DNA from: Verrucomicrobiales bacterium
Lineage (GTDB): Bacteria > Verrucomicrobiota > Verrucomicrobiia > Limisphaerales > J093
Assembly: GCA_024233215.1 (NCBI GenBank)
Contig: JACKPW010000012.1
Span: 62,001-126,000 of the forward strand
DNA: 64,000 nucleotides
Direction: 5' to 3'
Shown: piece by piece, positions 34,920 to 44,119 of the stretch
How the letters are laid out: each line of letters starts with the position of its first letter
Numbering within the stretch: position 1 is the stretch's first letter
Notes under the pieces: model-generated
Told to the model about the DNA's origin: nothing
Database searches by the model: none
Seen by the model: the letters and a program-made list of their open reading frames with translations, nothing else
Position numbers and translations under genes: made by a program

Positions 34920-35902
34920 ACCCAACCCCGCCTTCCCGGCTCCGCCCCCAAATCGTCGTGTTGGACGGTTACACGATGAACCCCGGCGATCTGAGCTGGG
35001 AGGGCCTCGAGGCGCTTGGCGAAGTGGTGGTTCACCCCCGAACCCCTGCGGCTCGCCTGATCGAGCGGGCCCGGGATGCGGAGGTCCTCCTGACCAACAA
35101 GGTGGTCCTCGACCGGGCCGCCCTCGAGCAACTGCCCCGGGTCCGCTACATCGGCGTGACGGCGACGGGTTACAACGTGGTGGATCTCCAGGCCGCGGGC
35201 GAACGGGGTATCGTGGTCACCAACGTGCCCGCCTACAGCACCGCCGCGGTCGTTCAGTTGACCTTCGCCCTCCTGTTCGAACTGACCCACCAGGTCGGCC
35301 ACCACGCCGGTGCCGTGCGGGATGGGCGCTGGGCCACCTGCCCGGATTTCTCCTTCACCGATTTTCCCTTGCTGGAACTGGATGGCAAACGGTTTGGCAT
35401 CGTCGGCCACGGCAACATCGGCCGCGCTGTCGCCCGGGTGGCATCGGCCCTCGGGATGTCCGTGCTGGTGCACACCCGCACCCCGGCGGCGGATACGCAC
35501 TTCCCGGCGCGCTTCGTGGGTCTTCCGGAGTTGCTCCGCGAAAGTGACGTGGTCAGCCTGCATTGTCCCCTCACCGCGCAAACCGCCGGATTGATCAACC
35601 GTGAACGACTGGGCTGGATGAAACGGGGTGCGCTGTTGCTTAACACCGGGCGCGGTCCGCTCCTCGATGAGGCGGCCGTCGCCGAAGCCCTGGTTTCCGG
35701 CCAACTTGGCGGCGCGGGCCTGGACGTGCTCGGCTCGGAACCCCCGGCGGTCGACAACCCGCTGCTCCGCGCGCCAAATTGCTTCATCACCCCCCACCTT
35801 GGCTGGGCCACCACGGCAGCCCGAACCCGCCTCATGTCGGTCGCGGTGGAGAACCTCCGGGCGTTTCTCGGCGGCCGCCCCGCCAACGTCGTGACGGCCT
35901 GA
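34916..35902 (+). CDS. D-isomer-specific 2-hydroxyacid dehydrogenase
   Basis: 328 residues. The Rossmann motif is FGIVGHGNIGRAVARVA, near residues 160-176. Catalytic residues are visible as R in LLNTGRGPLLDE, E in LDVLGSEPP and H in FITPHLGWAT. VRYIGVTATGYNVVDLQAA is the substrate-side loop of glycerate/hydroxypyruvate-type members. The enzyme reduces a 2-keto acid with NAD(P)H; glycerate dehydrogenase is the likeliest specificity but is not proven. The start codon overlaps the WYL regulator stop by 4 nt. Confidence 0.9.
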   Translation: MNPTPPSRLRPQIVVLDGYTMNPGDLSWEGLEALGEVVVHPRTPAARLIERARDAEVLLTNKVVLDRAALEQLPRVRYIGVTATGYNVVDLQAAGERGIVVTNVPAYSTAAVVQLTFALLFELTHQVGHHAGAVRDGRWATCPDFSFTDFPLLELDGKRFGIVGHGNIGRAVARVASALGMSVLVHTRTPAADTHFPARFVGLPELLRESDVVSLHCPLTAQTAGLINRERLGWMKRGALLLNTGRGPLLDEAAVAEALVSGQLGGAGLDVLGSEPPAVDNPLLRAPNCFITPHLGWATTAARTRLMSVAVENLRAFLGGRPANVVTA

Positions 35903-36171
35903 GTCGCGGTCGTTCAACTTCCTGCCGAACGCAACGGGGCAGGCGAACCGAGGCGGGCTCCTGGGCGCCACACTGGATTGTGCTGTCCTGCCGGTGAAGG
36001 ATGACCGGTTCCTGGTTTCCGTGGCGGCCTGCTGCTTCGCCCTCTGCCCATCAACCGGCGCCGACTCTCCGACGGTGACCTCACGGGGAACGTCGCCATT
36101 CGGTTTCGTCTCCTCCTTGGGGGGACAGTGGGATTTTATGTAGCCCATCGTACAACACTCTACATTTGTGA
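35903..36171. other. Intergenic region upstream of lysine-rich exported protein
   Basis: No gene is recognised. The part just before 36172 is more AT-rich than its surroundings (TTTTATGTAGCCC, TACAACACTCTACA), consistent with a regulated promoter region. No palindrome is convincing. Confidence 0.4.
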
Positions 36172-36200
36172 TTGACACGGCGTCGCGCCTGGAGTATCAA
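36172..36200 (+). promoter_or_regulatory. Strong sigma-70-type promoter
   Basis: Perfect -35 TTGACA at 36172-36177, exactly 17 bp, then TATCAA at 36195-36200. Transcription would begin about 36207, leaving under 10 nt before the ATG at 36216 or about 18 nt before the ATG at 36225. Near-leaderless translation without a Shine-Dalgarno is therefore likely. Confidence 0.65.
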
Positions 36201-36215
36201 GGACCCGCACAAGCC

Positions 36216-36668
36216 ATGAAGACCATGAACAAAATCCTATTGTCGTTGGGCCTGGCCGGTTCTCTGATGGCCGCCGAGGCTCCTGTTGTGAAACCCGCGT
36301 CCTCGTCCGCTCCGGCGGCGAACGCCACGGTGAAAGACGAGGCACCCAAGCCCGCCAGAAAGGCTGCGGGGTACCCCTTCCGCGGCAAGGTCGGTGCGAT
36401 CGACGTGGAGAAATGGACGCTGACCGTCACCACGAAGAACACCAAACGCGTCTTCCCTGTCAGCAAGAAGGCGAAGATCGTCAAGGCCGGCAAACCCGCC
36501 AAACTGAAGGACGGCAAGGTCGGCGAGGACGTGGCCGGCTACGTCAAGAAGCTGGAGGGGGACAAGGTTGAGATCACCAGCATTCGCTTTGGCCCCAAAC
36601 CGGAGACCCCGCCCGAGGAGCCCAAGGCAACCGCGTCCAAGCCCAGGACCCAACCGGCGGTCGAGTAG
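36216..36668 (+). CDS. Exported lysine-rich small protein, unknown
   Basis: 150 residues from MKTMNKILLSLGLAGSLMAA, a clear signal peptide. A Pro/Ala/Ser linker (about 21-45) follows, then a compact beta-type domain of about 75 residues (YPFRGKVGAIDVEKWTLTV, RVFPVSKKAKIVKAGKPA, VGEDVAGYVKKLEGDKVEI), then a second Pro/Lys-rich tail. The domain resembles small OB-like DUF5666-type folds, but I cannot assign it firmly. An alternative start is the ATG at 36225. It has its own strong promoter, and a strong hairpin follows, so it is probably transcribed alone. Confidence 0.75.
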   Translation: MKTMNKILLSLGLAGSLMAAEAPVVKPASSSAPAANATVKDEAPKPARKAAGYPFRGKVGAIDVEKWTLTVTTKNTKRVFPVSKKAKIVKAGKPAKLKDGKVGEDVAGYVKKLEGDKVEITSIRFGPKPETPPEEPKATASKPRTQPAVE

Positions 36669-36698
36669 GCCGTCGGTTGCAGACTGAGATTTCAATGC

Positions 36699-36738
36699 TC
36701 AAACCCGGGCTGCCCCGAGCGGGGTGGTCCGGGTTTGA
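36699..36738. terminator. Bidirectional hairpin terminator between convergent genes
   Basis: TCAAACCCGG (36699-36708) pairs with CCGGGTTTGA (36729-36738), and an inner CCCC/GGGG stem lies inside. The 40-nt structure sits between the convergent lysine-rich-protein and czcA-like genes. There is no long U-tract on either strand, so it may end transcripts with Rho help or protect 3' ends. Confidence 0.65.
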
Positions 36739-36795
36739 TGGTCTCTCCTCCGCCCTCCGTTATGGGGAAGGGACGCCTCCGGGATGAGCGCAGGT

Positions 36796-39700
36796 TCACG
36801 CAGGCATGGCGGGCTGGGAGGGGCGCCGGCGCTGGCACATCACGTACAGGGCGGGCAACACGAGCAGGGTCAGTACGGTGTTCGTGAAGATTCCCCCGAT
36901 CACGACGGTCGCCAGCGGGCGTTGCACCTCGCCACCGACACCCAGATTCACCGCCATGGGAGCGAACCCCACCGCGGCGACCAGCGCGGTCATGAGGACG
37001 GGGCGGAGGCGAACCAGGCAGCCTTCGCGAACGGCCTCCGGCAGGCTGCGGCCTCCGTCGATTCGCTGCTTGATGAACGTCACCAGCACAAGTCCGTTGA
37101 GAATGGCCACCCCGCTGAGTGCCACAAAGCCGATGCCCGCACTCACGGTGAAAGGCAGTCCCCGCAACCAGAGCGCCAGCACGCCGCCGACGAGTCCGAG
37201 CGGGATGCCGGACGCGACGATGAACACCTCCCGGACGCTCCGCAGACTGAAGAACAGCAACACAAAGATCAGGACCAACGCCATGGGCACCACAAACATG
37301 AGCCGGGCATTGGCCCGTTCCATGTTCTCGAACTGCCCACCCCACTCGAGGGTGTAGCCGTCGGGCAACGGCACCTCGTTGGCAATGCGTTCCCTGGCCT
37401 CGGCCACGAAGCTCCTGACGTCCCGGCCCCTCACGTTGCACTGCACGGTGATCCGTCGTCGACCCCACTCGCGGGTGATGGTGGACGGCCCCTCCATTTC
37501 CGTGATGTGAGCCAGTTGCCGGAGCGGAAGAATCGGCCCGGCCACCGTGGGAATGAGCGTGGTTGCCAGCGCCTCCGGGTCGGTGCGTTGCCGGTCCGGC
37601 AACCGGACCACCAGCGGGAAGCGTCGTTGTTCCTGGCGCACGTCCCCCACCTGGCGCGAGCCGACCGCTTCCACGACATTCAGCACATTCCGGCTCGGGA
37701 TGCCATAACGCGCAAGGGCCTGCGGATCCACGCGTACCTGCAGGAAGGTCTGTCCGGTCAGTTGTTCAACCGACGCCTCACTGGCGCCCGGAATCCGCGC
37801 GAGGACGGCCTGAATCTCGCCGCCCAACCGTCGCAGTTCCTCCAGGTCGTCGCCGAATACCTTGATGCCCAGGTCGCCCCGGATGCCGGCGATCAGTTCG
37901 TTCATGCGCATCTCGATGGGTTGACTGAACGCGGGCTTCAGGCCCGGGACCTGATCGAGCACCGCGCGCATCTGCTCCGTCAGGTCCCCCTGCGTGCGCG
38001 CCCTCGTCCACTCGTCGCGTGGCTTCAGGGCCAGAAAGAAATCCGCCAGTTCAATCCCCATCGGGTCGGTGGCGACTTCCGCCGTTCCCAGACGGGTCCA
38101 GATGTGTTCAATCTCGTCCGGGAATTCCTCCATCAACACCTGCTCGATGCGCGCGTTCTGGGCCACCGATTCTTCGACCGAGATGCCGGCCAGACGCACC
38201 GTCGTTCCCACGATGGCGCCCTCGCCCAGCTTGGGAAGGAACTCGCCGCCCATGCGGGTGGTGAGGATCATGGCCCCGCCACACAACAGCGCGGCGCCCA
38301 CCAGCGTGGTCTTCCGACGCCGCAGGACCCACCCGAGAACCGGCACATACATCCGGTGGACCAAGCGCACAAGCCAGGGTTCCGATTCCCGCACCTGCCT
38401 GGGCAGAAACAAGGCGGCGAGGACCGGCGTCAGGGTGAGCGACAGGATCAGGGCGCCAAGCAGGGCAAAGATCAGGGTCAGCGCCATCGGCCGAAACAGC
38501 TTCCCCTCGATGCCCTGCAAGGTGAGCACCGGCAGAAAGACGATCAGGATGATGCCCACCCCGAAGGCCACGGGCCGGGCGACTTCCAGCGGCGCCCGCT
38601 GCAACTCAGCCTCCCGTTCACCGGCCGTCAGCGGTCGACCCAACTCCCGCTGTTTGACGGACAACCGACGCATGGCATTCTCGACCATCACCACCGCGCC
38701 GTCCACGATGAGCCCGAAGTCCACGGCGCCGAGGCTCAGCAAGCTGGCGGAGATGCCGGAGAGGAGCATGAAGTTGCCGGCAAAGAGCATCGAGAGGGGA
38801 ATCGCCACCGCCACGATCAGCCCGGCCCGCAGATTCCCCAGGAACCCCAGTAGCACGGCGATGACCAGGAAGGCGCCGGCCAGCAGGTTGTGCTCGACGG
38901 TGCGGATGACCTTCTCCACCAGTTCGGTCCGGTCATACAGCACCTCCAGTTTCACGTCCGACGGCAGGAACTCCTCCACCTCCGCCAGTTTCGCCTTCAA
39001 CGCGTGCGTAACCACGGCGCTGTTCTCGCCCATCAACATGAAACCCAGCCCCAGCACGGCTTCGCCCCGCCCGTCGGCCGTCACGGCCCCCCGCCGGATC
39101 TCGTGATCCTCCTGCACGGTCGCCACATCGCGCACCTGCACCGGCGTCCCCTCATGACTGGCAATGACGATGCCGGCGATCTCCACGACATTCGTCGTCA
39201 GACCAACGCCGTGAACCAACAGCGATTCCCCACCGCGAACGATCTGGCCACCGCCCACGTTCTGGTTGTTTGCCTGCAGGGCGTCGACCAGGTCTTCCAA
39301 GGTCAGCCCGTACTTGATGAGGCGGTCCGTCTCCACCACGACGTGGTATTGCTTCTCGAATCCGCCCCAGGTGTTCACCTCGGCGACACCGGGCACCTTG
39401 CGCAACTCCGGTTTGACCACCCAGTCCTGCAGAACCCTCAGGTCCGTCAGGGTTCGGTCGGGGTCGGTGGATCGCACCAGATAATGGAACACCTCGCCCA
39501 GACCGGTGGCGATGGGGCCCAATTGCGGTCGCTCCAAACCCGCCGGCAGTTCCACGGTCTGCAACCGTTCCATGACGAGTTGGCGGGCACGGTAGATGTC
39601 GATGGTGTCGTCAAACGTTGCCACCACCTGCGAGAAGCCGAACTTCGAGATCGAACGTACGTTGTGCAAACCCGGCAGCCCGCTGACCGCGAGTTCCACC

Positions 39701-39903
39701 GGCACGGTGATCTGGACCTCCGTCTCCTGAGGGTTCAGCGCGGCGGCGGAGGTGTTGATTTGCACCTGCACGGGGGTGGTGTCCGGAAAGGCGTCCACCG
39801 GCAGGAGCGTCAGGCTCCAGCTTCCGATTACCACCAGCAACCCCGCCAGAACGCAGACCAGCGGGCGGTTGCGGAGAGAGAAGTTGATGATCCAGTCGAG
39901 CAT
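36796..39903 (-). CDS. czcA: Heavy-metal efflux RND pump, CzcA type
   Basis: 1035 residues from MLDWIINFSLRNRPLVCVLA (39903), the standard length and start for the HME-RND family. LDWII...NRPLV, FPDTTPVQVQINT and GLGEVFHY are conserved N-terminal features. The segment-4 signature is DFGLIVDGAVVMVEN, with Asp, Asp and Glu placed as in divalent-cation pumps (Zn/Co/Cd). The Cu(I)/Ag(I) pumps of the CusA branch lack the first of these. PSTITREWGRRRITVQCNVRG and GLVLVTFIKQRID near the C-terminus are also typical. It is the last gene of a four-gene minus-strand operon, 17 bp after the adaptor gene. Confidence 0.93.
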   Translation of the reverse strand: MLDWIINFSLRNRPLVCVLAGLLVVIGSWSLTLLPVDAFPDTTPVQVQINTSAAALNPQETEVQITVPVELAVSGLPGLHNVRSISKFGFSQVVATFDDTIDIYRARQLVMERLQTVELPAGLERPQLGPIATGLGEVFHYLVRSTDPDRTLTDLRVLQDWVVKPELRKVPGVAEVNTWGGFEKQYHVVVETDRLIKYGLTLEDLVDALQANNQNVGGGQIVRGGESLLVHGVGLTTNVVEIAGIVIASHEGTPVQVRDVATVQEDHEIRRGAVTADGRGEAVLGLGFMLMGENSAVVTHALKAKLAEVEEFLPSDVKLEVLYDRTELVEKVIRTVEHNLLAGAFLVIAVLLGFLGNLRAGLIVAVAIPLSMLFAGNFMLLSGISASLLSLGAVDFGLIVDGAVVMVENAMRRLSVKQRELGRPLTAGEREAELQRAPLEVARPVAFGVGIILIVFLPVLTLQGIEGKLFRPMALTLIFALLGALILSLTLTPVLAALFLPRQVRESEPWLVRLVHRMYVPVLGWVLRRRKTTLVGAALLCGGAMILTTRMGGEFLPKLGEGAIVGTTVRLAGISVEESVAQNARIEQVLMEEFPDEIEHIWTRLGTAEVATDPMGIELADFFLALKPRDEWTRARTQGDLTEQMRAVLDQVPGLKPAFSQPIEMRMNELIAGIRGDLGIKVFGDDLEELRRLGGEIQAVLARIPGASEASVEQLTGQTFLQVRVDPQALARYGIPSRNVLNVVEAVGSRQVGDVRQEQRRFPLVVRLPDRQRTDPEALATTLIPTVAGPILPLRQLAHITEMEGPSTITREWGRRRITVQCNVRGRDVRSFVAEARERIANEVPLPDGYTLEWGGQFENMERANARLMFVVPMALVLIFVLLFFSLRSVREVFIVASGIPLGLVGGVLALWLRGLPFTVSAGIGFVALSGVAILNGLVLVTFIKQRIDGGRSLPEAVREGCLVRLRPVLMTALVAAVGFAPMAVNLGVGGEVQRPLATVVIGGIFTNTVLTLLVLPALYVMCQRRRPSQPAMPA

Positions 39904-39920
39904 TGCCGGTTCTCCTGGGT

Positions 39921-41204
39921 TCAATCGTCGGCACATCCCGCGCCCAACCGCGACATGAGCATCGCGGATTTCAAAGCGAACGCATGGTTCACCGCAACCG
40001 GTTCGTCCGGTCTCAGGCCTGCCAGCACCTCGCAACCCGCGGGGGCGCTCGCACCAAGCCGCACCGACCGTGCCTCGAACAGGTCGTCCGCCAGCTTCAC
40101 GAACACCAGCGGGCGTCCCCCCACGTGCTGGATCGCCGGAGCCGGAAGCAACAGCGCGTCTTCCACTTCGCGCGTCAGAATCCGGGCGGTTGCGAACATC
40201 TTGTCCTTGAGACGACCCGCCGGGTTGGCGAACTCGGCCCGGACCCGCCCCATTCGGGTGCGTGCGTCCACCGCAGGATCGATCCAGGTCACCCGGCCGG
40301 TGAACACCTGACCTCTCATCGAATCCACCCGGAGTTCCACAGTCTGGCCCGCTTGCACCCGCGCCAGCATGGGCTCGGGCACCTGCAGCATCGCCCAGAC
40401 GGTTGAGGTATCCACCAGGGTGAAGAGCGGGTCGCCGACGTCCACCCGGGCACCGCGCACCGCCATGCGCTCCACGATCTCCCCGGCGAACGGGGAACGC
40501 ACCTCCATCAACACCTCTTCCTCCGGCTTTTGGCCCAGTTCGTCGATCTGCGCCTCGGTAAAGCCCAGCGTGCGCAACTGCTGGCAGGCGGCCCGATGGG
40601 TGGCCTCGGCCTCCTCCAGGGCGGCCTGCGAGGTTACCCGGTCGGCCCGCAGCCGGCGTTCCCGCTCCAGCGTCTGATGGGAGAGCACCGCCCGGGCCAC
40701 CGCCTCCGCGATGGAAGCCGACCAGATCCTCGCAACGGTGTCGGCTTCATCCACCCGGGTTCCGAGATCCACGGCAATGGACTGCAACAGCCCTCCGACG
40801 GGTGCGGCAATCCGGGCGAGTTTGTTCTGGTTGAAGCAGACCTCCGCCAGGCAGTCGACCGCTTCGGCAACCGATCCGCTTTCAGGCAGCGCGGTCCGCA
40901 CTCCCACCAGAGCGGTGGAATTGGTCGAAGGCAACCGGACCTTCAGGCTTTCGCCCGGCTCGAGTTTTCCAATCAGGTCGGGATTGCACACGGCACATTC
41001 CGCTTCCGGCACCCCGTGTTCGACACACATCGCCCCGTCCTCCACCGGGGACGCCTCGGTTCCTTCATGAGCGTGGGCGTGGGCCGCGTGATCATGGTCC
41101 CCGCCCCCGGACGAGGCCGCGCGGGGTCGACAGCCTGCGAGAATCACGGCGAGGGAAAGGAGACCCATTGCCGCCAGGATGCGTAAGGTGACGTTCGCTG
41201 TCAT
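39921..41204 (-). CDS. czcB: RND efflux periplasmic adaptor, CzcB type, His-rich lipoprotein
   Basis: 427 residues. A lipobox (LAVILAGC) predicts a lipid-anchored adaptor. It is followed by a His-rich metal-binding stretch (GGDHDHAAHAHAHEG, about 34-48) and then CVEHGVPEAECAVCNP, the Cys/His metal motif characteristic of CzcB-like adaptors in this group. The membrane-fusion core has the lipoyl/barrel halves (IAAPVGGLLQSIAVDLGTRV, EVRSPFAGEIVERMAVRGARV), a coiled-coil hairpin (about 165-215) and a beta-barrel (GRVTWIDPAVDARTRMGRVR). It links the CzcA pump to the outer-membrane channel. The stop is 17 bp before czcA, and the start is 10 bp after the czcC-like stop. Confidence 0.92.
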   Translation of the reverse strand: MTANVTLRILAAMGLLSLAVILAGCRPRAASSGGGDHDHAAHAHAHEGTEASPVEDGAMCVEHGVPEAECAVCNPDLIGKLEPGESLKVRLPSTNSTALVGVRTALPESGSVAEAVDCLAEVCFNQNKLARIAAPVGGLLQSIAVDLGTRVDEADTVARIWSASIAEAVARAVLSHQTLERERRLRADRVTSQAALEEAEATHRAACQQLRTLGFTEAQIDELGQKPEEEVLMEVRSPFAGEIVERMAVRGARVDVGDPLFTLVDTSTVWAMLQVPEPMLARVQAGQTVELRVDSMRGQVFTGRVTWIDPAVDARTRMGRVRAEFANPAGRLKDKMFATARILTREVEDALLLPAPAIQHVGGRPLVFVKLADDLFEARSVRLGASAPAGCEVLAGLRPDEPVAVNHAFALKSAMLMSRLGAGCADD

Positions 41205-41214
41205 GGATGGGAGG

Positions 41215-42531
41215 CTATTCGGAGTTGGATGTGGAGGGGGCAGGGGAAGGGGAAGGGAGCCTTGGCCGGAGCAGGGCCTCGACTTCAGCCTGGGCCACGT
41301 TCAGTTCCAGCAGGCTGTATTGGTAGGCCAGACGGGCCTCCGCCTGGGTCCGCTGGGTGTCCGCCAGGTCGATGAAGGTGAATTTGCCTTCCTCGAATCC
41401 AGTCCGCACGAGCCGTAATGCCTCGTCGGCCCGGGGTAGAATCCGCTCGCGATGGGCGGTGACCGCCGCGGCGGCGGCACGGTAGCGCTCGCGTGCCCCC
41501 ATCCATTCCCGCTGCAGCTGTTGTTGCACGGACTGCAACTCCGCCTCCGCCACGTCGATGTCGGCAGCGGCCTCCCGTCGCCGACCCCGCCCGCGATCCA
41601 GAATGGGAAGGGGCAGTGAGATTCCCAGTTGGATAATCGACTCGCCCGTCTCCCCGATGCGCCCGCCGGCGAGCCCCACCTGCACATCGGGATACGCCTC
41701 GAGCCGCGCGCGTCGTTGCTCCAGGCGCGCACGCTCCAGATTGGCCCGGGCGGCGACCGTGCTGGGATGATCCGCGAGCTGAGGCGGCACCGCCGCAGTC
41801 AGCAAACCGCTGTCCGGAACCTCCCTCAAAGCCCCGGAAAGCGGCACTTCCCTGAGTTCAGGCCTTCCCAGCAGCGTGGCCAGGTCAAGCCGCGCCGTGG
41901 CCAGGTCACGCTGTTGGGCAATCAACCCGGTGCGCGTCTGCTCGGACTGAACCTCCGCCCGTAGTTGCTCCTGCAGGGGGGCGGCACCGTGCTCCACCCG
42001 TTTGCGTGCTGTCGCCGCGGTGGATTCAGCCACCTCCGCCAGTTCGGCCGACACCGCGGCCAGCCGTTCATACGCCAGCACGCGAGCGTAGGCGGCTTTC
42101 ACGTCACGGACGATTTCGGTGCGACGCAGCGCGAGTTGGGCCTCGGAAAGCCGCACCTCCATGCCCCCGGCGCGCCGGTCCAGGGGTTTCTTTCCGGGGA
42201 ACGGAAGTGTCTGGACGATGCCGATGGTCTGTTTGGAGTCATCGAAAGACCCGCCGCCGCTCACCGGCCAGTCCTCCGCGCTCAATTCCAGTTCGGGATT
42301 CGACCACCGCCCCGCTTGGAACGCCCTGCCGGAAGCAGCCTCCACGCGTCCGCCGGCGGCCCGCAGGGACGGGTTGGTCAACAGGGCGAGACGCACCGCC
42401 TCCTCCAGACTCAGCGCCGTCGGATCTGCCTGCCCCGCTTCTCGGGCATGTCCCGACCCAAGCGCACCCGCGACAACCCAGGCTGCCACCAACCACGAAC
42501 GACCCCGACTCAAACTCACACCGTGTTTCAT
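41215..42531 (-). CDS. czcC: TolC-family outer-membrane efflux protein, CzcC type
   Basis: 438 residues from MKHGVSLSRGRSW (42531), with a signal peptide ending near SGHA. LSLEEAVRLALLTNPSLRAA is the classic TolC-family repeat start. Paired long alpha helices follow with two homologous halves (about 30-230 and 235-430). WSNPELELSAEDWPVSG and QTLPFPGKK are typical of CzcC/CusC-like members. An ATG seven codons upstream (42552) is possible but weakens the signal peptide. The CzcCBA order with 10- and 17-bp gaps indicates one operon. Confidence 0.9.
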   Translation of the reverse strand: MKHGVSLSRGRSWLVAAWVVAGALGSGHAREAGQADPTALSLEEAVRLALLTNPSLRAAGGRVEAASGRAFQAGRWSNPELELSAEDWPVSGGGSFDDSKQTIGIVQTLPFPGKKPLDRRAGGMEVRLSEAQLALRRTEIVRDVKAAYARVLAYERLAAVSAELAEVAESTAATARKRVEHGAAPLQEQLRAEVQSEQTRTGLIAQQRDLATARLDLATLLGRPELREVPLSGALREVPDSGLLTAAVPPQLADHPSTVAARANLERARLEQRRARLEAYPDVQVGLAGGRIGETGESIIQLGISLPLPILDRGRGRRREAAADIDVAEAELQSVQQQLQREWMGARERYRAAAAAVTAHRERILPRADEALRLVRTGFEEGKFTFIDLADTQRTQAEARLAYQYSLLELNVAQAEVEALLRPRLPSPSPAPSTSNSE

Positions 42532-42661
42532 GACCTTCACTCGACCAACCATCGACCGCGGACCTGATGAGGGAAAAGGCGGGTGTCAACAGGCACCACG
42601 CCCTACTGGGGGAATCCCACGCGGGAGGCTTCCGCGAAACAACCGACCCGTGCGGGGGAGG

Positions 42662-43051
42662 TTAAGCGGTGAGGGAAGGAGCGCGCGCCCTGGGCGCTGC
42701 GCGCTGGACGAATTGCCAGGTGGCCGCCAGCTCCGGCGGAGCCGTGGCACAGGGAACGAGCACGACGCAGGCGTCGGTGTCCCAACATGCGGGCAGGAGG
42801 AGGCAGGCCAGCAACCCGGGTTGAGGGTTCCATTGCGGCGCGATGTCGGGATTGTCCTCCAGTCGGTAGTGGCCGGACTCGACCGCCTGGCAGGCGTCCC
42901 CCGCACAGTGATCACAATCCCCGCCGGCATTGTCTCCGCAACAGCTCGAGAGGAAGCTCAACTGCGGCATCGCTTCGAGGGTGCAATGCACCGTTACCGG
43001 TGCCCAAAGCACCAGCAGACACACCGCAACCACGCGCGAAAGCCACTTCAC
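42662..43051 (-). CDS. Small Cys-rich exported protein at head of efflux operon
   Basis: About 129 residues from a GTG at 43051: VKWLSRVVAVCLLVLWAPVT gives a signal or anchor segment. About ten Cys follow in clusters (SSCCGDNAGGDCDHCAGDAC near 36-54, then ACWDTDACVVLVPC), with His. This looks like a metal-binding or disulfide-rich periplasmic protein. It lies 130 bp upstream of czcC on the same strand, so a metal chaperone or sensor role is likely by context. The upstream ATG at 43219 would add a Pro-rich, unlikely N-terminus. I recall similar small proteins beside czc operons in Verrucomicrobiota but cannot name a family. Confidence 0.65.
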   Translation of the reverse strand: MKWLSRVVAVCLLVLWAPVTVHCTLEAMPQLSFLSSCCGDNAGGDCDHCAGDACQAVESGHYRLEDNPDIAPQWNPQPGLLACLLLPACWDTDACVVLVPCATAPPELAATWQFVQRAAPRARAPSLTA

Positions 43052-43260
43052 AAGGCGTGAGGGTATCACAGAGACAACGGCGTTCAACCCCGGCCTGCAG
43101 GCCGCCGCAAACGGCGCTTCGAGCAGGCGACAGTCCGTCACCGGCCTTCCGATTCGCGCTTGCGGGGAGGGAGGGGGGGGCGGAGGATCGTTTCTGAACC
43201 CATGATCGGTGAACCTCACCCTGCACGGCCGCTTCCCTCCGGCAACTCCGGCGTTTCACA

Positions 43261-44103
43261 ATGTCCGCCGGCTTTCGCCGCCTCCCTCACGCCGATGCGA
43301 GTTCGGTCCCTGGTCTGGCTCTGGTGATCGAGTGGCCCTTTGTTGCCTCGTGCTTCCTCGGGAAGCCCCGGTGGTTCCGCCGGAGCCTCCAGGCATCGCT
43401 CCTCGTTCAGAGCATCTCCTACGTCCTGCTGTTCGGTTGGTATTGGGCGGCCAGCAGCACGTCGCTGTATACGCGCACCCGCCTCGTCGGGCCCGCGGAG
43501 CTTTCACTACCCTCATCGGTGGTGGTCTACTACATCGATCCCGAGGACGGGCACGTTCGGCGACGCCCGCTGGTCGGTGGCGAGGCGGAGACAGTCGTTG
43601 CCCTGGGTTCGACCCACTGGCGGGACGACCTGCTCATTCAACCCCGCACGGGGGATTCCAACCGGTTGGACCTGATCGCGCGGGTGGGGGATCACCTGTC
43701 CCCAACGATCGTGGAAGTGCACACCAACCTCGCGGTCCTCCCTGCCGTGGTGGACGCGACCGGATTGCCACCGCTGCCGGGGGACCCGGTGTGGGCCGAC
43801 CTCGTGACGGAGGTGCCGGCCCTTGGGGAGGCGACCCAGAGCCCGTGGCATTTTCGGGTCGGCTCCCGTGCGTTTCAGGGTCTGCACGGGAGCCACGCGG
43901 GGACCGGGGAAGAGCGGGGCTTGTCCTATGAAACGTTGTTCGGCGCCTTCACCGTCCGCCACGCCACCCTGTTGCCGGGGGATGTGGTCCTGTTTCAACT
44001 CGGAGCCGACCAGATCTGTGCCTACGACCCCTCGAACTCGCGGGTTGCTCCGCTCTGGCGCGGGCACTCGCCGCTTCCGGTGATTCCGCACCCAGTCCGG
44101 TAG
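43261..44103 (+). CDS. Membrane-anchored hypothetical protein, probably N-terminally truncated
   Basis: 280 residues. VIEWPFVASCFLGKPRW and SLQASLLVQSISYVLLFGWYW form two membrane segments at the N-terminus. A soluble beta-rich region follows (SSVVVYYIDPEDGHV, then LLPGDVVLFQLGADQICAYDP). Related proteins, as I remember them, have five further membrane segments ahead of the EWPF segment. None is encoded upstream here, so the gene looks cut at its 5' side. It is divergent from the Cys-rich/czc operon and convergent with the toxin gene. The role is unknown. Confidence 0.6.
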   Translation: MSAGFRRLPHADASSVPGLALVIEWPFVASCFLGKPRWFRRSLQASLLVQSISYVLLFGWYWAASSTSLYTRTRLVGPAELSLPSSVVVYYIDPEDGHVRRRPLVGGEAETVVALGSTHWRDDLLIQPRTGDSNRLDLIARVGDHLSPTIVEVHTNLAVLPAVVDATGLPPLPGDPVWADLVTEVPALGEATQSPWHFRVGSRAFQGLHGSHAGTGEERGLSYETLFGAFTVRHATLLPGDVVLFQLGADQICAYDPSNSRVAPLWRGHSPLPVIPHPVR

Positions 44104-44119
44104 GGGATGGGTTCGATCC

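Noticed and set aside
43052..43219. 56-codon upstream extension of the Cys-rich protein
   Set aside because: It is dominated by a poly-Pro run and G-tract antisense; the signal segment begins right after the GTG at 43051.
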